Shown here in pieces: positions 47,698 to 57,479 of a stretch of 64,000 bases of DNA (the first letter of the stretch is position 1; each line of letters begins with the position of its first letter). The stretch is from NCBI RefSeq assembly GCF_008370255.1, contig NZ_SEUI01000004.1, positions 455,090 to 519,089 on the forward strand, written 5' to 3'. A model generated the notes under the pieces. The model ran no database searches. It was not told where the DNA came from and was given only the letters and a program-made list of their open reading frames with translations. Source of the DNA: Pseudoalteromonas sp. FUC4 (GTDB lineage Bacteria; Pseudomonadota; Gammaproteobacteria; Enterobacterales; Alteromonadaceae). The position numbers were made by a program, and so were the translations under genes.

Positions 47698-48162
47698 ATG
47701 AAAATTATTGAAGGTAATAAGTACGCTCCAGGCAAAAAATTTGCCATTGTCATTTCTCGTTTTAATGACTTTATTGGTAGCAGCCTCCTTGCAGGTGCTG
47801 TTGATGAGCTAAAACGCACAGGTGGCGTATCAGATGACGATATTACCGTTATTTATGTGCCAGGCGCGGTAGAATTACCTTTAGCGGCTAAACGCGTTGC
47901 GGCAAAAAAAGAGTATGATGCAATCATCGCATTAGGCGTAGTGATCAGAGGTGGTACACCACACTTTGACCTAGTTGCTGGCGAATCAAACAAAGGTCTT
48001 GCGCAAGTATCACTTGAGTATGATATCCCGGTTGCATTTGGCGTATTAACCACAGAAAGCATTGAACAAGCAATTGAGCGTGCTGGCACCAAAATGGGCA
48101 ATAAAGGCGGCGAAGCTGCTTTAGGCGCGCTTGAAATGGTTAATGTGTTAGATAAAATTTAA
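47698..48162 (+). CDS. ribH: Lumazine synthase
   Basis: 154 residues. The signatures are [29 protein letters not shown] and [17 protein letters not shown]. It makes dimethylribityllumazine. The 100-base gap from ribB holds a TATGAT (47635-47640) and a TGCGCA hairpin, so a local promoter is possible. Confidence 0.96.
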   Translation: MKIIEGNKYAPGKKFAIVISRFNDFIGSSLLAGAVDELKRTGGVSDDDITVIYVPGAVELPLAAKRVAAKKEYDAIIALGVVIRGGTPHFDLVAGESNKGLAQVSLEYDIPVAFGVLTTESIEQAIERAGTKMGNKGGEAALGALEMVNVLDKI

Positions 48163-48177
48163 GTTTAAGGAATTTTT

Positions 48178-48588
48178 GTGAAACCAGCAGCAAGACGTAA
48201 AGCACGTATCTTAGCACTCCAAGCCGTTTATTCTTGGCAAATAAGTGGCAATTTAATTGCCGATATCGAACAACAAATGTTGATCGAAACAGACGTTACT
48301 AAAATTGATGTTGAATACTTTAAAGATCTAGCGACGGGTGTTGCTGTAAATTACAAGCAACTAGACGAAGCTGTATCACCACATTTAACACGTCCGTTTG
48401 ATGACTTAGATATGGTTGAGCGTGCAATTTTACGTTTAAGCAGCTATGAGCTTAAGTTCCGTGAAGACGTACCTTATAAAGTTGCTATTAACGAAGGTAT
48501 TGAGCTGGCCAAAATTTTTGGCGCTGAAGACAGCCATAAATTTGTAAACGGTGTACTTGATAAAGCTGTTAAGCATTTACGCAAGTAA
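48178..48588 (+). CDS. nusB: Transcription antitermination factor NusB
   Basis: 136 residues, all-helical. [17 protein letters not shown] opens it and [21 protein letters not shown] and [16 protein letters not shown] are typical. It binds boxA of rRNA leaders with NusE; a boxA is visible at 63755. Starts 15 bases after ribH. Confidence 0.96.
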   Translation: MKPAARRKARILALQAVYSWQISGNLIADIEQQMLIETDVTKIDVEYFKDLATGVAVNYKQLDEAVSPHLTRPFDDLDMVERAILRLSSYELKFREDVPYKVAINEGIELAKIFGAEDSHKFVNGVLDKAVKHLRK

Positions 48589-48607
48589 GTAAACCGTTAA
48601 AGAGGGG

Positions 48608-48630
48608 AGCCGGCATAGGCCGGCTTTTTT
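48608..48630 (+). terminator. Terminator-like hairpin between nusB and thiL
   Basis: AGCCGGC / GCCGGCT (48608-48614 with 48619-48625), loop ATAG, T run to 48630, four bases before the thiL ATG. It sits between the ribosome-binding sequence GAGGGGAG and the start codon. Confidence 0.75.
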
Positions 48631-48634
48631 GTGT

Positions 48635-49609
48635 ATGAAGGAATTTGAATTAATTAACCGCTACTTTAAAGGTCGCGGTATCACCCGTCGTGATGTAAAC
48701 CTAGGTATAGGGGATGATTGCGCTTTAGTAACCGTTCCACAAAACTGCCAACTTGCCGTTACAACAGACACTCTTGTTGCTGGCGTACACTTTTTTGATG
48801 ATATTTCCCCTCGTGCATTAGGTCACAGAGCGCTTGCTGTTAATTTAAGTGATTTAGCGGCCATGGGCGCTGAGCCAACTTGGGTTTCAGTTGCGTTAAC
48901 TTTGCCAAGTATTGACCCACAGTGGATTGAAGAGTTTACTGATGGCATGCATGAAATTGCTGAATATTTTAATGTGCAGATTATAGGTGGCGATACAACT
49001 CAGGGCCCATTAACCATCACTATTTGTGCGAAAGGGACTGTACCCGAAGGTACTGCACTTCGTCGTAGTGGCGCAAAAGTGGGTGATTGGATTTATGTTA
49101 CGGGTCCGCTAGGTGACGCTGGACTTGCAATTGAGTCTCGCAAACAAGGTATAAGTATTGAGCCAGAGCATTTAAAGTACGTAAATAAACGCTTTGACTT
49201 TCCAACCCCACGTGTTGCTGCAGGGCAGGTATTACGGGGCCTAGCATCATCGGCTATCGATGTGTCGGACGGCTTAATCGCTGATTTAAGCCATATACTA
49301 GATATGTCTCAAGTAAGTGCTGTGGTGAATATTGAAAGTATTCCAACTTCAGATGCGATGCAAGCAAGCCTTGATTTTAATCAACAGCTGCCATTTATTC
49401 TCAGTTACGGTGATGATTACGAGTTAATTTTTACGGTCCCTGATAGCAATAAAAGTATGTTAGAAATAAAGTTACGCCAGTATGGTGTAGATGCGACATG
49501 CATTGGCCAAGTTAAAAGTGGCGATGGCCAAATTGAGCTTTTACACAATGGTGAAAAGTTTGATTTTGAACCGCAGGGTTTTGAGCATTTTGTAAAGGAG
49601 CTGGTTTGA
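48635..49609 (+). CDS. thiL: Thiamine-monophosphate kinase
   Basis: 324 residues from the ATG at 48635; a TTG two codons earlier lies in the T run of a hairpin and is less likely. Mg/ATP motifs: GIGDDCALV, TTDTLVAGVHFF, IGGDTTQGP and DVSDGLIADLSH. It phosphorylates thiamine monophosphate to the diphosphate. The ribosome-binding sequence is 25 bases upstream, across a hairpin. Confidence 0.94.
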   Translation: MKEFELINRYFKGRGITRRDVNLGIGDDCALVTVPQNCQLAVTTDTLVAGVHFFDDISPRALGHRALAVNLSDLAAMGAEPTWVSVALTLPSIDPQWIEEFTDGMHEIAEYFNVQIIGGDTTQGPLTITICAKGTVPEGTALRRSGAKVGDWIYVTGPLGDAGLAIESRKQGISIEPEHLKYVNKRFDFPTPRVAAGQVLRGLASSAIDVSDGLIADLSHILDMSQVSAVVNIESIPTSDAMQASLDFNQQLPFILSYGDDYELIFTVPDSNKSMLEIKLRQYGVDATCIGQVKSGDGQIELLHNGEKFDFEPQGFEHFVKELV

Positions 49610-50091
49610 ACAATAACCGCAAGTTTAATTTAAAGCGCCCACATCAGTTTTTTGGTCTGGGCTTTGGTACTGGGTTAGCCCCTAAAGCGCCCGGTACATT
49701 TGGTACATTTGCTGCCTTGCCATTCATTTTTATGACCATGTATTATCCGTTATGGCTGCAAATTGTATTTGCCGTTGTGATCAGTATATTTGGTATATGG
49801 GCGTGTGGTAAAACGGCTGATGATCTAGGCGTGCACGATCATCCTGCTATTGTATGGGATGAAGTGGCGGGTTATTACATCACTATGATTGGCGCAGCAC
49901 TTAGCTGGCAAACATTACTCGTAGGTTTTTTGTTATTTCGCTTTTTTGATATAGCAAAACCCGGCCCAATCCGTATGCTAGACAAACGAGTACATGGCGG
50001 TTTAGGTATAATGGCCGACGATATACTTGCGGGTATTTTTTCGCTTATATGTTTACAAGCGTTAATAAAAGTGGGTTTACTGCCCTTTTAA
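49606..50091 (+). CDS. pgpA: Phosphatidylglycerophosphatase A
   Basis: 161 residues, with a TTG start (49606) that overlaps the thiL stop as TTGA; GGAG lies eight bases upstream. GLGFGTGLAPKAPGTFGTF and VWDEVAGYY are PgpA signatures, with four hydrophobic segments. Inner-membrane phosphatase for phosphatidylglycerol synthesis. Confidence 0.94.
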   Translation: MNNNRKFNLKRPHQFFGLGFGTGLAPKAPGTFGTFAALPFIFMTMYYPLWLQIVFAVVISIFGIWACGKTADDLGVHDHPAIVWDEVAGYYITMIGAALSWQTLLVGFLLFRFFDIAKPGPIRMLDKRVHGGLGIMADDILAGIFSLICLQALIKVGLLPF

Positions 50092-50128
50092 TTTTTATAT
50101 TTGATTTGTTTAACTAGGTGGCAGCAAT

Positions 50129-53100
50129 ATGATGCGATTTTTACTGGTTTGTGTACTTATGTTGTGCGCGACGCCAAGTTGGGCTTCAATTACTGATTAC
50201 GTAGTTAAGCAATGGAATATAAAAGATGGCCTACCGTCGCAATCACTTAAAAGTGTTGTGCAAGACCAGCAAGGCTATATGTGGCTTGGTACGCAATTTG
50301 GTTTAAGCCGTTTTGATGGTACAACATTTACAAATTACAACACACAAAATAGCCCATTCTTGCCTAGTAATGGTGTTAATAAGCTTTTAGTCGATTCTAG
50401 TGGTTTGTTATGGGTAGGCACTAAAAGTGGCTTGGTAGTTATTAACCCAGCCACATTTGCAGCACAAGAATTTAATATTAAAGGTCCAGTAAGGGATATT
50501 CTTGAGGACTCTAAAGGTAGCATATGGATTGCGGCCAACGGCTTATACTATGTAGATAGAGGGCAAGTTGATTTACGCACTGAAGTAAATGGTCCTCTAC
50601 CTATTGTTAATGCTACTGTGATCACACAAATAGTTGGCTCTGTTAGCCAAATGGCACTCTCTCCTGAAGGCATTTGGCTGGTTAATGATCGTCATTTATT
50701 ACGCCTTACAAAAAACTCATCAGATTTTTCTAAACTACGTTTAGAGCTTACTGCAAAAATATCTTTACCAGAGCGCTTAGCGCAAACCATAGTGCACGAT
50801 TTATCATTTTTAAATGGTAATTTGTACATAGCCTCTGAGTTAGGTGCATACTTTTTAGATTTAGATGACGAGCTAAGACCTTTTCCTTTACCTAATGCAA
50901 ATAACTCAGCCGTTTATAAGTTTATGAGTGATACGGATGGTGGCTTATGGGTTTCGACCTATGGGCGCTTATTGTTCAGAGATAAAACTGGTGAGTGGCA
51001 ATGGGTAGAGCCTAGCCAACTTGATCAAAGTATATGGTTTGCTGATATTTTTAGAGATGATAAAAATAATGTTTGGTTAGCAAGCTTTAGTGAAGGCTTG
51101 TGGCTTGCTCATGAAGGGCGAGTCGAAAGGCATTCAGCAGTTTCAAATATGACCGAATCTGTTATGGCTATTAGCCAAGCACCCGATGGTAAACTGTGGG
51201 TTGCTAATAAAAGCGGCATTGGTTATTTCGATTTAGATAAAAGTTTTATTAATTTAGTCCCAAGTAGTAAATATGGATACGCGTCAGTACACGATCTACA
51301 ATTTGATGGTGAGCGATTATATATAGCAACAGGGCGCGGCTTATTTGTTTTTGAAAACAAGACACTTTACACCGTCCCTGGTCGAGCACTTCGTGATAAC
51401 CCGGTATTTGCAATAAGTCGCTCTAGTAAAGGTGGATTTTGGATTGGTACAGGACGTGGTTTATACAGATTAAATTATGCGGGTTTAACGCCTTTTGCTT
51501 ATAACGCATTTTTAGGTAGTAAGTTTATTACCTACGTGTTGGATAAAACAAACTTTGGTGTAATTGGTACGAGTAAAGGCGCGTATTACTTTACAGACCG
51601 TGGTATAGAAAAAATTGGCGACCAAACAACACTAGAAAGCGCATACGTAACGAGCGTGCTACATATAAATGGCGTAGGTATTTTAATTGGCTCTCTTAAC
51701 GATGGGCTTTTTTACAGAAGTACACAAGGGCAGTGGCGTCAACTCGATGCAGCTAATGGTTTACCTTATGGTTCTATATTTAGTTTAGAATATGATGAAA
51801 GGTTAAAGCATGTTTGGGTAAGCACTATGAAAGGTGTTTACAGAATGCCCGTAGAGCAATTTAAAACAGAGATAAAAAGCTTAAAAGTTGAAGAAGTAAT
51901 TTCATCTTTTGACCGTCAACTTGATGGTAAAGCGAATCAATGTTGTAGCGGACTTGGGCATGATGCGGTAGCAGACACCGGAAATTCTATTTGGTACCCA
52001 AGCTTACAAGGTGTTGTTGAAATACCTAAAAATGTAGAGCTATTTGGTGTGCTTGCATTAAAGCCAACAATAGAGACAATAACAACGCCACTTCGTCATT
52101 TAACTACCGCTGCGCTTGGTAAAAAACCATCATTAGAAACAGACGAGCGTGATATAACGCTAACTTACACAGCTATTGATTACTATGCACCAAGCAGCAT
52201 TGAATTTAGATATAAACTAAGTGGCTTAGATAGTGACTGGCGCTATGCAAATACGCGACGTGAAGCTATTTATACTAACTTGCCTCCTGGCTCGTTTTTG
52301 TTTCAATTAGAAGCTAAGCGCCAAGGTGAAGATTGGGCTAAAGCGCAAGATGTAGAGTACGGTTTTGTAGTGCCTGAGCGCTTTGACGAAACAATTTACT
52401 TTAGGCTTTTAATTACCAGTGGTTTTATTTTGCTTTTTTATCTCATTTTTTGGGTGTTTAGAGCACAAGAGCGTAGAAAACAAGAAGCATTAGAGGGCTT
52501 AATCACTGAGCGTACCTTAGAGCTTCGCCAAGCTAATGATAAATTAGGCCAAGTGAATTCACAGCTTAAATTAGTGAGTCACTCAGATGAGCTAACAGGG
52601 CTACGTAGCCGCCGCTTTTTGTTTGATCAGCTCCCTAAAGATATTGAACACTTTCAACGTAATTCACAATCCCTACAGGCTCAGGGTAAGTCGCTTGTTT
52701 TAGTTATTATTAATTTTGATAACTTTAGCCGTATTAATGATGCCTATGGCCCAATTGCAGGTGATAGCTGCTTACAGCAAATGGCTGCATTACTTAACTC
52801 TCGTACACAAGGTTCTGACTATGTGGCACGTTGGAGTGGTGATGAGTTTTTATTATTATTACGCGATTTTAAATGTAATAAAATAGACAGCTATGCTTCA
52901 GATCTTTGTAAAGTGATTGCGACTAATTTATTCCAATTACCAAATGGAAAAACTACGAATATTACTGCTTCAATAGGTTGGTCATTTTATCCATTACCAC
53001 TTTTGGGTGGGCAGGTAATTAGCTGGGAAACATCTATTAATTTAGCTGATATTTCATTGCACCAAGTTAAAAAGCGCGGTGGTGATGGTGTTGCAAATAT

Positions 53101-53215
53101 TACGTTTGATGAACAACTAGATGCATTTGAATTTGAACAAAACTCTAATGTTGATCAGCAATTAGGTATTTTACAAAGCAATGGCTTAGCTGATATTAAA
53201 GTGTGGATGCGCTGA
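50129..53215 (+). CDS. Diguanylate cyclase with periplasmic beta-propeller sensor
   Basis: 1028 residues. A signal peptide (ending near TPSWA) is followed by about 600 residues of two-component-regulator propeller repeats (GYMWLGTQFGLSRFDG, GLLWVGTKSGLVV), a Y_Y_Y domain with YKLSGLDSDWRYA, one membrane helix (about 750-775), a coiled coil and a GGDEF domain. The signature reads SGDEF in ARWSGDEFLLLL, with FDNFSRINDAYGP and HSDELTGLRSRR preserved, so it may still be active. Ligand unknown. Monocistronic. Confidence 0.88.
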   Translation: MMRFLLVCVLMLCATPSWASITDYVVKQWNIKDGLPSQSLKSVVQDQQGYMWLGTQFGLSRFDGTTFTNYNTQNSPFLPSNGVNKLLVDSSGLLWVGTKSGLVVINPATFAAQEFNIKGPVRDILEDSKGSIWIAANGLYYVDRGQVDLRTEVNGPLPIVNATVITQIVGSVSQMALSPEGIWLVNDRHLLRLTKNSSDFSKLRLELTAKISLPERLAQTIVHDLSFLNGNLYIASELGAYFLDLDDELRPFPLPNANNSAVYKFMSDTDGGLWVSTYGRLLFRDKTGEWQWVEPSQLDQSIWFADIFRDDKNNVWLASFSEGLWLAHEGRVERHSAVSNMTESVMAISQAPDGKLWVANKSGIGYFDLDKSFINLVPSSKYGYASVHDLQFDGERLYIATGRGLFVFENKTLYTVPGRALRDNPVFAISRSSKGGFWIGTGRGLYRLNYAGLTPFAYNAFLGSKFITYVLDKTNFGVIGTSKGAYYFTDRGIEKIGDQTTLESAYVTSVLHINGVGILIGSLNDGLFYRSTQGQWRQLDAANGLPYGSIFSLEYDERLKHVWVSTMKGVYRMPVEQFKTEIKSLKVEEVISSFDRQLDGKANQCCSGLGHDAVADTGNSIWYPSLQGVVEIPKNVELFGVLALKPTIETITTPLRHLTTAALGKKPSLETDERDITLTYTAIDYYAPSSIEFRYKLSGLDSDWRYANTRREAIYTNLPPGSFLFQLEAKRQGEDWAKAQDVEYGFVVPERFDETIYFRLLITSGFILLFYLIFWVFRAQERRKQEALEGLITERTLELRQANDKLGQVNSQLKLVSHSDELTGLRSRRFLFDQLPKDIEHFQRNSQSLQAQGKSLVLVIINFDNFSRINDAYGPIAGDSCLQQMAALLNSRTQGSDYVARWSGDEFLLLLRDFKCNKIDSYASDLCKVIATNLFQLPNGKTTNITASIGWSFYPLPLLGGQVISWETSINLADISLHQVKKRGGDGVANITFDEQLDAFEFEQNSNVDQQLGILQSNGLADIKVWMR

Positions 53216-53232
53216 TCAGCAATATTGATATT

Positions 53233-53258
53233 AAAAAAGGAGCCTAGGCTCCTTTTTT
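53233..53258. terminator. Bidirectional intrinsic terminator
   Basis: AAAAAAGGAGC / GCTCCTTTTTT around CTAG, symmetric; shared by the convergent cyclase and dxs genes. Confidence 0.9.
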
Positions 53259-53287
53259 AATGTGCTCTACTTTAGATGTATAGGAAG

Positions 53288-55150
53288 TTAATTAATAAAC
53301 GCTTTAATAGCGGTTAATATTCCTTGCTCACCTAATCCCATTTCATCGTGCATTTCATCTTGTGTGCCGTGTTTAATAAACTCATCAGGAATACCTAAGT
53401 TAAGAATATTAATATTAGCCTTTAGTGTTGCTAAGTATTCGTTAACTGCAGAGCCGGCACCGCCAGCAATCGCATTATCTTCAAGTGTCACTAGTACATC
53501 GTGGCTAGTCGCAAGCTCATTTAATAGAGCAGTATCAAGAGGTTTAATAAAACGCATATTAACAAGCGTTGCATCTAATTCATTTGCAGCAAGCTGTGCG
53601 TTTTCAAGTAATGTACCGAACGATAAAATGGCAATTTTACTGCCTTTCTTAATTGTATCTGCCCTACCTATTTCAAGCAGTTGCATAGTGTTTTCAATGT
53701 CTGCAGTACCGGCACTACCTCGAGGGTAACGAACTGCAACTGGGCAATTTGCTTTATAACCGGTGTATAGCATTTGGCGGCACTCGTTGGTATCGCTTGG
53801 TGCCATAATTATTATATTTGGAATGCAGCGCATAAAGCTTAGATCGTACGCACCTTGGTGAGTTTCACCATCGGCTCCAACAATACCAGCGCGGTCAATG
53901 GCAAATAATACAGGTAAGTTTTGCAGTGCAACATCATGTATTAATTGGTCATACGCACGTTGTAAAAAGCTTGAGTAAATAGCAACAACAGGTTTTAAAC
54001 CTTCACAGGCAAAACCAGCAGCTAAAGTAACTGCATGTTGCTCTGCAATGGCCACATCAAAGTATTGATCTGGAAACTCTTTAGAAAAACGTACCATGCC
54101 TGAACCTTCGCGCATTGCAGGCGTGATAGCCATTAACTTGCTGTCTTGCTTTGCCATATCGCATAACCAATCGCCGAAAACTTTTGAAAAAGTAGCAGCG
54201 CTAGGTTTAGATTTTGGTAGGCTAGTTGTGCTCGGATCGAATTTTGGTACACCATGGTAGCCAATAGGATCGGCTTCAGCCGGTTTGTAGCCCTTACCTT
54301 TTTGCGTTTTTATATGTAAAAGCTGTGGGCCTTTTAAATTACGCATATTACGTAATGTATCTACAAGCATGTTTACATCGTGACCATCAATTGGGCCTAT
54401 GTAATTTAGGCCTAATTCTTCAAAGAAGGTCCCCGGGATCATCATACCCTTAATGTGCTCTTCCATTTTACTGGCAAGTTGCTTTACCGGAGGCACACCT
54501 GAGAGTAACTTCTTACTACCTTCACGAATGTTAGTATAAAAGCTACCTGATAAAATTCGGGCAAAGTGATTTGTTAATGCGCCAACATTTTCAGAAATCG
54601 ACATTTCGTTATCATTTAAAATAATAAGCATGTCTGATTTTACATCACCTAAATGATTCATCGCTTCAAATGCCATGCCTGCGGTTATAGCTCCGTCACC
54701 AATAATGGCTACAGATTTTCGACCTTTGCCTTCTTTTTGGGCGGCAATAGACATACCTAAGGCAGCTGAAATAGACGTGCTTGAATGGCCTACGCTAAAC
54801 GTATCGTATTGACTTTCATCGCGAAATGGAAAAGGGTGTAAACCGTCTTTTTGACGAATAGTGTGCATTTGGTCGCGACGACCTGTAAGGATTTTGTGTG
54901 GATAAGCTTGATGACCCACATCCCAAACTAGACGATCGTCTGGAGTGTTATAAACATAATGCAGCGCAACGGTTAGTTCAACCGTCCCTAAACCAGACGC
55001 TAGATGACCGCTACTTTGCGATACTGAGTTGAGTAAATAATCGCGCAGCTCATTGCTAAATGCAGGGAGTTTGTCTTGCGCTAAATCACGCAATTGGGCT
55101 GGCTCGTCAACCAAATTAAGTAATGGATACTTGCTACTATCAAGTGTCAT
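53288..55150 (-). CDS. dxs: 1-Deoxy-D-xylulose-5-phosphate synthase
   Basis: About 620 residues from the ATG at 55150 ([15 protein letters not shown]), aligning with the E. coli start; another in-frame ATG nine codons earlier is possible, and AAGGA is 13 bases upstream of the chosen one. Thiamine diphosphate motifs: [17 protein letters not shown] and [17 protein letters not shown] with LNDNEMSIS. First step of the MEP isoprenoid pathway, also feeding thiamine and pyridoxal phosphate. Confidence 0.95.
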   Translation of the reverse strand: MTLDSSKYPLLNLVDEPAQLRDLAQDKLPAFSNELRDYLLNSVSQSSGHLASGLGTVELTVALHYVYNTPDDRLVWDVGHQAYPHKILTGRRDQMHTIRQKDGLHPFPFRDESQYDTFSVGHSSTSISAALGMSIAAQKEGKGRKSVAIIGDGAITAGMAFEAMNHLGDVKSDMLIILNDNEMSISENVGALTNHFARILSGSFYTNIREGSKKLLSGVPPVKQLASKMEEHIKGMMIPGTFFEELGLNYIGPIDGHDVNMLVDTLRNMRNLKGPQLLHIKTQKGKGYKPAEADPIGYHGVPKFDPSTTSLPKSKPSAATFSKVFGDWLCDMAKQDSKLMAITPAMREGSGMVRFSKEFPDQYFDVAIAEQHAVTLAAGFACEGLKPVVAIYSSFLQRAYDQLIHDVALQNLPVLFAIDRAGIVGADGETHQGAYDLSFMRCIPNIIIMAPSDTNECRQMLYTGYKANCPVAVRYPRGSAGTADIENTMQLLEIGRADTIKKGSKIAILSFGTLLENAQLAANELDATLVNMRFIKPLDTALLNELATSHDVLVTLEDNAIAGGAGSAVNEYLATLKANINILNLGIPDEFIKHGTQDEMHDEMGLGEQGILTAIKAFIN

Positions 55151-55255
55151 GGTTTTATATATATCCTTCGCTAACATTAATTAATCCAAAGCTTTTACGA
55201 ATAATTAATGTTGAGTAATAATGTCAGTGCTAATTGCAATACGTATGAGCAAAAA

Positions 55256-56143
55256 TTAGTGGTCACGCTCAATTAGGTAATTTGCTAGCGACGCAAGAAG
55301 TGTTGTGTCAGCATCTATATTAGCCAACGCTTCATGGGCTTGTTGTATTAAATTTTGCGCCTTTTCTTTAGCGCCTAGCATACCTAATAACGCCGGATAT
55401 GTCGCTTTATTCGCGGCAATATCGGAGCCTTGTGGTTTACCTAAAGTAACCGTATCGCCTTCAACATCTAAAATGTCGTCGTGTACTTGAAACGCCAGCC
55501 CTATAGCATACCCAAAAACGCTTAAATTTTCTAAGGTTTGTTGATCAGCCTTTTCACTGCACAGTGCACCAAGTGTAATTGCGCAATTAATTAGAGCCCC
55601 GGTTTTTAGTTTATGTATTCGCTCCAGCTCTTGTACGGTAATGACTTTATCAGTTGCTGCTATATCAAGGCCTTGGCCACCAACCATTCCCTGAAGGCCT
55701 GATGCGTGGGCAAGTGTAGCAATCATTTTTACTTGTACTTGCGATGAGCATTCAAATTTATGATTTGCAATAAGTTCAAAGGCAAGCGTTTGTAGAGCAT
55801 CTCCCGCTAAAACTGCATTTGCCTCGCCAAATTCTATGTGGCAAGTAGGGCGCCCACGGCGTAAGTCGTCATCGTCCATAGCTGGTAAGTCATCATGAAC
55901 TAACGAATAGCTATGAATGCACTCAATTGCAGCAGCAAGTACATTTAAGTCTTGCTGGTTTGCGCCAAGCATTTTACCTGTGGCATAGACTAAAAATGGA
56001 CGTAATCTTTTACCGCCATTAAATAATCCATACTGGGTGGCGTTCTTTACAGTTTCTTCTGTATCGAGAGGTTGTTTAAAATGCTGTTGTAAGGTCGCTA
56101 CTACATCTTTTTGAGCACGTTCAATATGATTTTTTATGCTCAC
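55256..56143 (-). CDS. ispA: Farnesyl diphosphate synthase
   Basis: 295 residues. The two Asp-rich motifs are DDLPAMDDDDLRRGRPT and DDILDVEGD. It makes C15 farnesyl diphosphate from IPP and DMAPP. The start follows the xseB stop by two bases. Confidence 0.95.
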   Translation of the reverse strand: MSIKNHIERAQKDVVATLQQHFKQPLDTEETVKNATQYGLFNGGKRLRPFLVYATGKMLGANQQDLNVLAAAIECIHSYSLVHDDLPAMDDDDLRRGRPTCHIEFGEANAVLAGDALQTLAFELIANHKFECSSQVQVKMIATLAHASGLQGMVGGQGLDIAATDKVITVQELERIHKLKTGALINCAITLGALCSEKADQQTLENLSVFGYAIGLAFQVHDDILDVEGDTVTLGKPQGSDIAANKATYPALLGMLGAKEKAQNLIQQAHEALANIDADTTLLASLANYLIERDH

Positions 56144-56145
56144 AA

Positions 56146-56388
56146 CTATTCCATATCATTATCAAAATTTGTAAGTACTGACTTTTCGCCATTTCCCATC
56201 AAAATTGATACTTTTTGTTCTGCTTGCTGTAATTTCCCAGATGAAGCACTTGCTAATGCAATTCCACGCTCAAATTGCTTTAACGATTGCTCAAGCGATA
56301 AGTCACCTTGTTCCATGTCACTAACGATTGTAGATAATTCTTCTAGTGCTTGTTCGAAACTTAAGTTTTCAGGTTTTTTAGTCGCCAT
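56146..56388 (-). CDS. xseB: Exonuclease VII small subunit
   Basis: 80 residues, helical. LSFEQALEELSTIVSDMEQG and LEQSLKQFERGIAL are the family core. It pairs with XseA, not in this window, to degrade single-stranded DNA. First gene of the xseB-ispA-dxs operon. Confidence 0.95.
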   Translation of the reverse strand: MATKKPENLSFEQALEELSTIVSDMEQGDLSLEQSLKQFERGIALASASSGKLQQAEQKVSILMGNGEKSVLTNFDNDME

Positions 56389-56709
56389 CTTTATTTCAGC
56401 TTACATAATAAATTTAGGGGTCAATTTTAGGGGGAATGCTAAACTAGGTCAAAGGATGATATGGGTTTTTTACCTTTATAACGTTAAATTATATTTCAAG
56501 TGCATTAATAAAGCCTTAATAGCGGTCTGTTGGTTTAATAAATCAATTGATAATTAGGTAGCCCTTATAACTTGATCTAAAATAGTGCTAAAGGCTGCTT
56601 TTTATGTTTATTTATAAAAATGGCTTAAGCAATTCAATATGTTGCCGATAAGCAGTTAATAATAAAAATTTATGATAAGGCCATTAAGCATGAAACTTCT
56701 GGAGGAAAT
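56389..56709. other. xseB-pomA divergent region, 321 bases
   Basis: Holds the divergent promoters. A sigma-28-like site at 56625-56651 precedes pomA. No RNA gene or credible ORF seen. Confidence 0.6.
56625..56651 (+). promoter_or_regulatory. Sigma-28 (FliA)-like promoter of pomAB
   Basis: GCCGATAA at 56644-56651 is an exact match to the sigma-28 -10 consensus. Eleven bases upstream is TTAAGCAA (56625-56632), a partial match to the -35 consensus TAAAGTTT. Placement about 60 bp before pomA and its flagellar role support the call. Confidence 0.75.
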
Positions 56710-57477
56710 GTGGATTTAGCAACCATAATCGGGATTCTAGGCGCAATTGGCTTAATTGTCATGTCTATGTTTATGAGTAGTAGCGGTGAAATGGCTATGT
56801 TTTACAATACCCCGTCTGTGGTTATTGTATTTGGTGGTTCACTCTTTATTGTTTTATCAAACTTCACCATGTCGCAATTTTTGGGGATAGGTAAAGTTGT
56901 TGCCAAAGCGTTTATGTTTAAAATCGAGACGCCAGAAATACTTATCGAAAAAGCAGTAGAGCTTGCGGATTCAGCTCGTAAAGGCGGTTTTTTAGCACTC
57001 GAAGAAGCTGAAATTCCAAACCCCTTTATGCGCAAAGGCGTCGATATGCTCGTTGATGGCCACGACGCAGATGTAGTTCGCGCTACACTTCAAAAAGATA
57101 TTTCTCTAACCACGACTCGCCATGAATTGGGCGCGGGTTTATTTAAGTCGTTAGCTGATATAGGGCCTGCAATGGGCATGATTGGTACTCTAATTGGTTT
57201 GGTTGCAATGTTGTCTAACATGGATGACCCTAAGGCAATTGGTCCAGCAATGGCAGTAGCACTATTAACAACTTTATATGGTGCGTTTTTAGCCAATGTT
57301 GTGGCAATTCCTATTCAGGTAAAACTTGAACTGCGTAAAGACGAAGAGGCTATGAATCAGCGTTTAATTTTGGATGCTATTTTAGGTATACAAGATGGTC
57401 AAAACCCAAAAGTAATCGAAGGTATTTTGAAAAATTACTTAGCTGAATCTAAACGTAAAGTAGATACCGAGGAGTAA
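56710..57477 (+). CDS. pomA: Flagellar motor stator subunit PomA
   Basis: 255 residues from a GTG with GGAGG five bases upstream. Four membrane helices: two near the N-terminus and two around residues 150-200 (GPAMGMIGTLIGLVAML, AVALLTTLYGAFLANV), with the charged cytoplasmic loop between. MotA/PomA family; the short form and the neighbour suggest the sodium-driven type. With PomB it forms the ion-conducting stator. Confidence 0.92.
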   Translation: MDLATIIGILGAIGLIVMSMFMSSSGEMAMFYNTPSVVIVFGGSLFIVLSNFTMSQFLGIGKVVAKAFMFKIETPEILIEKAVELADSARKGGFLALEEAEIPNPFMRKGVDMLVDGHDADVVRATLQKDISLTTTRHELGAGLFKSLADIGPAMGMIGTLIGLVAMLSNMDDPKAIGPAMAVALLTTLYGAFLANVVAIPIQVKLELRKDEEAMNQRLILDAILGIQDGQNPKVIEGILKNYLAESKRKVDTEE

Positions 57478-57479
57478 TT

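Noticed and set aside
53364..53729. 121-residue plus-strand frame inside dxs
   Set aside because: Antisense shadow of the Dxs transketolase domain.
56111..56557. 148-residue plus-strand frame antisense to xseB and the ispA start
   Set aside because: It covers xseB and the ispA 5' end on the other strand, has no ribosome site and no recognisable domain. Shadow frame.
56690..56719. Nine-codon frame MKLLEEMWI overlapping the pomA GTG
   Set aside because: It uses the same ribosome-site region and is too short to judge; probably chance.
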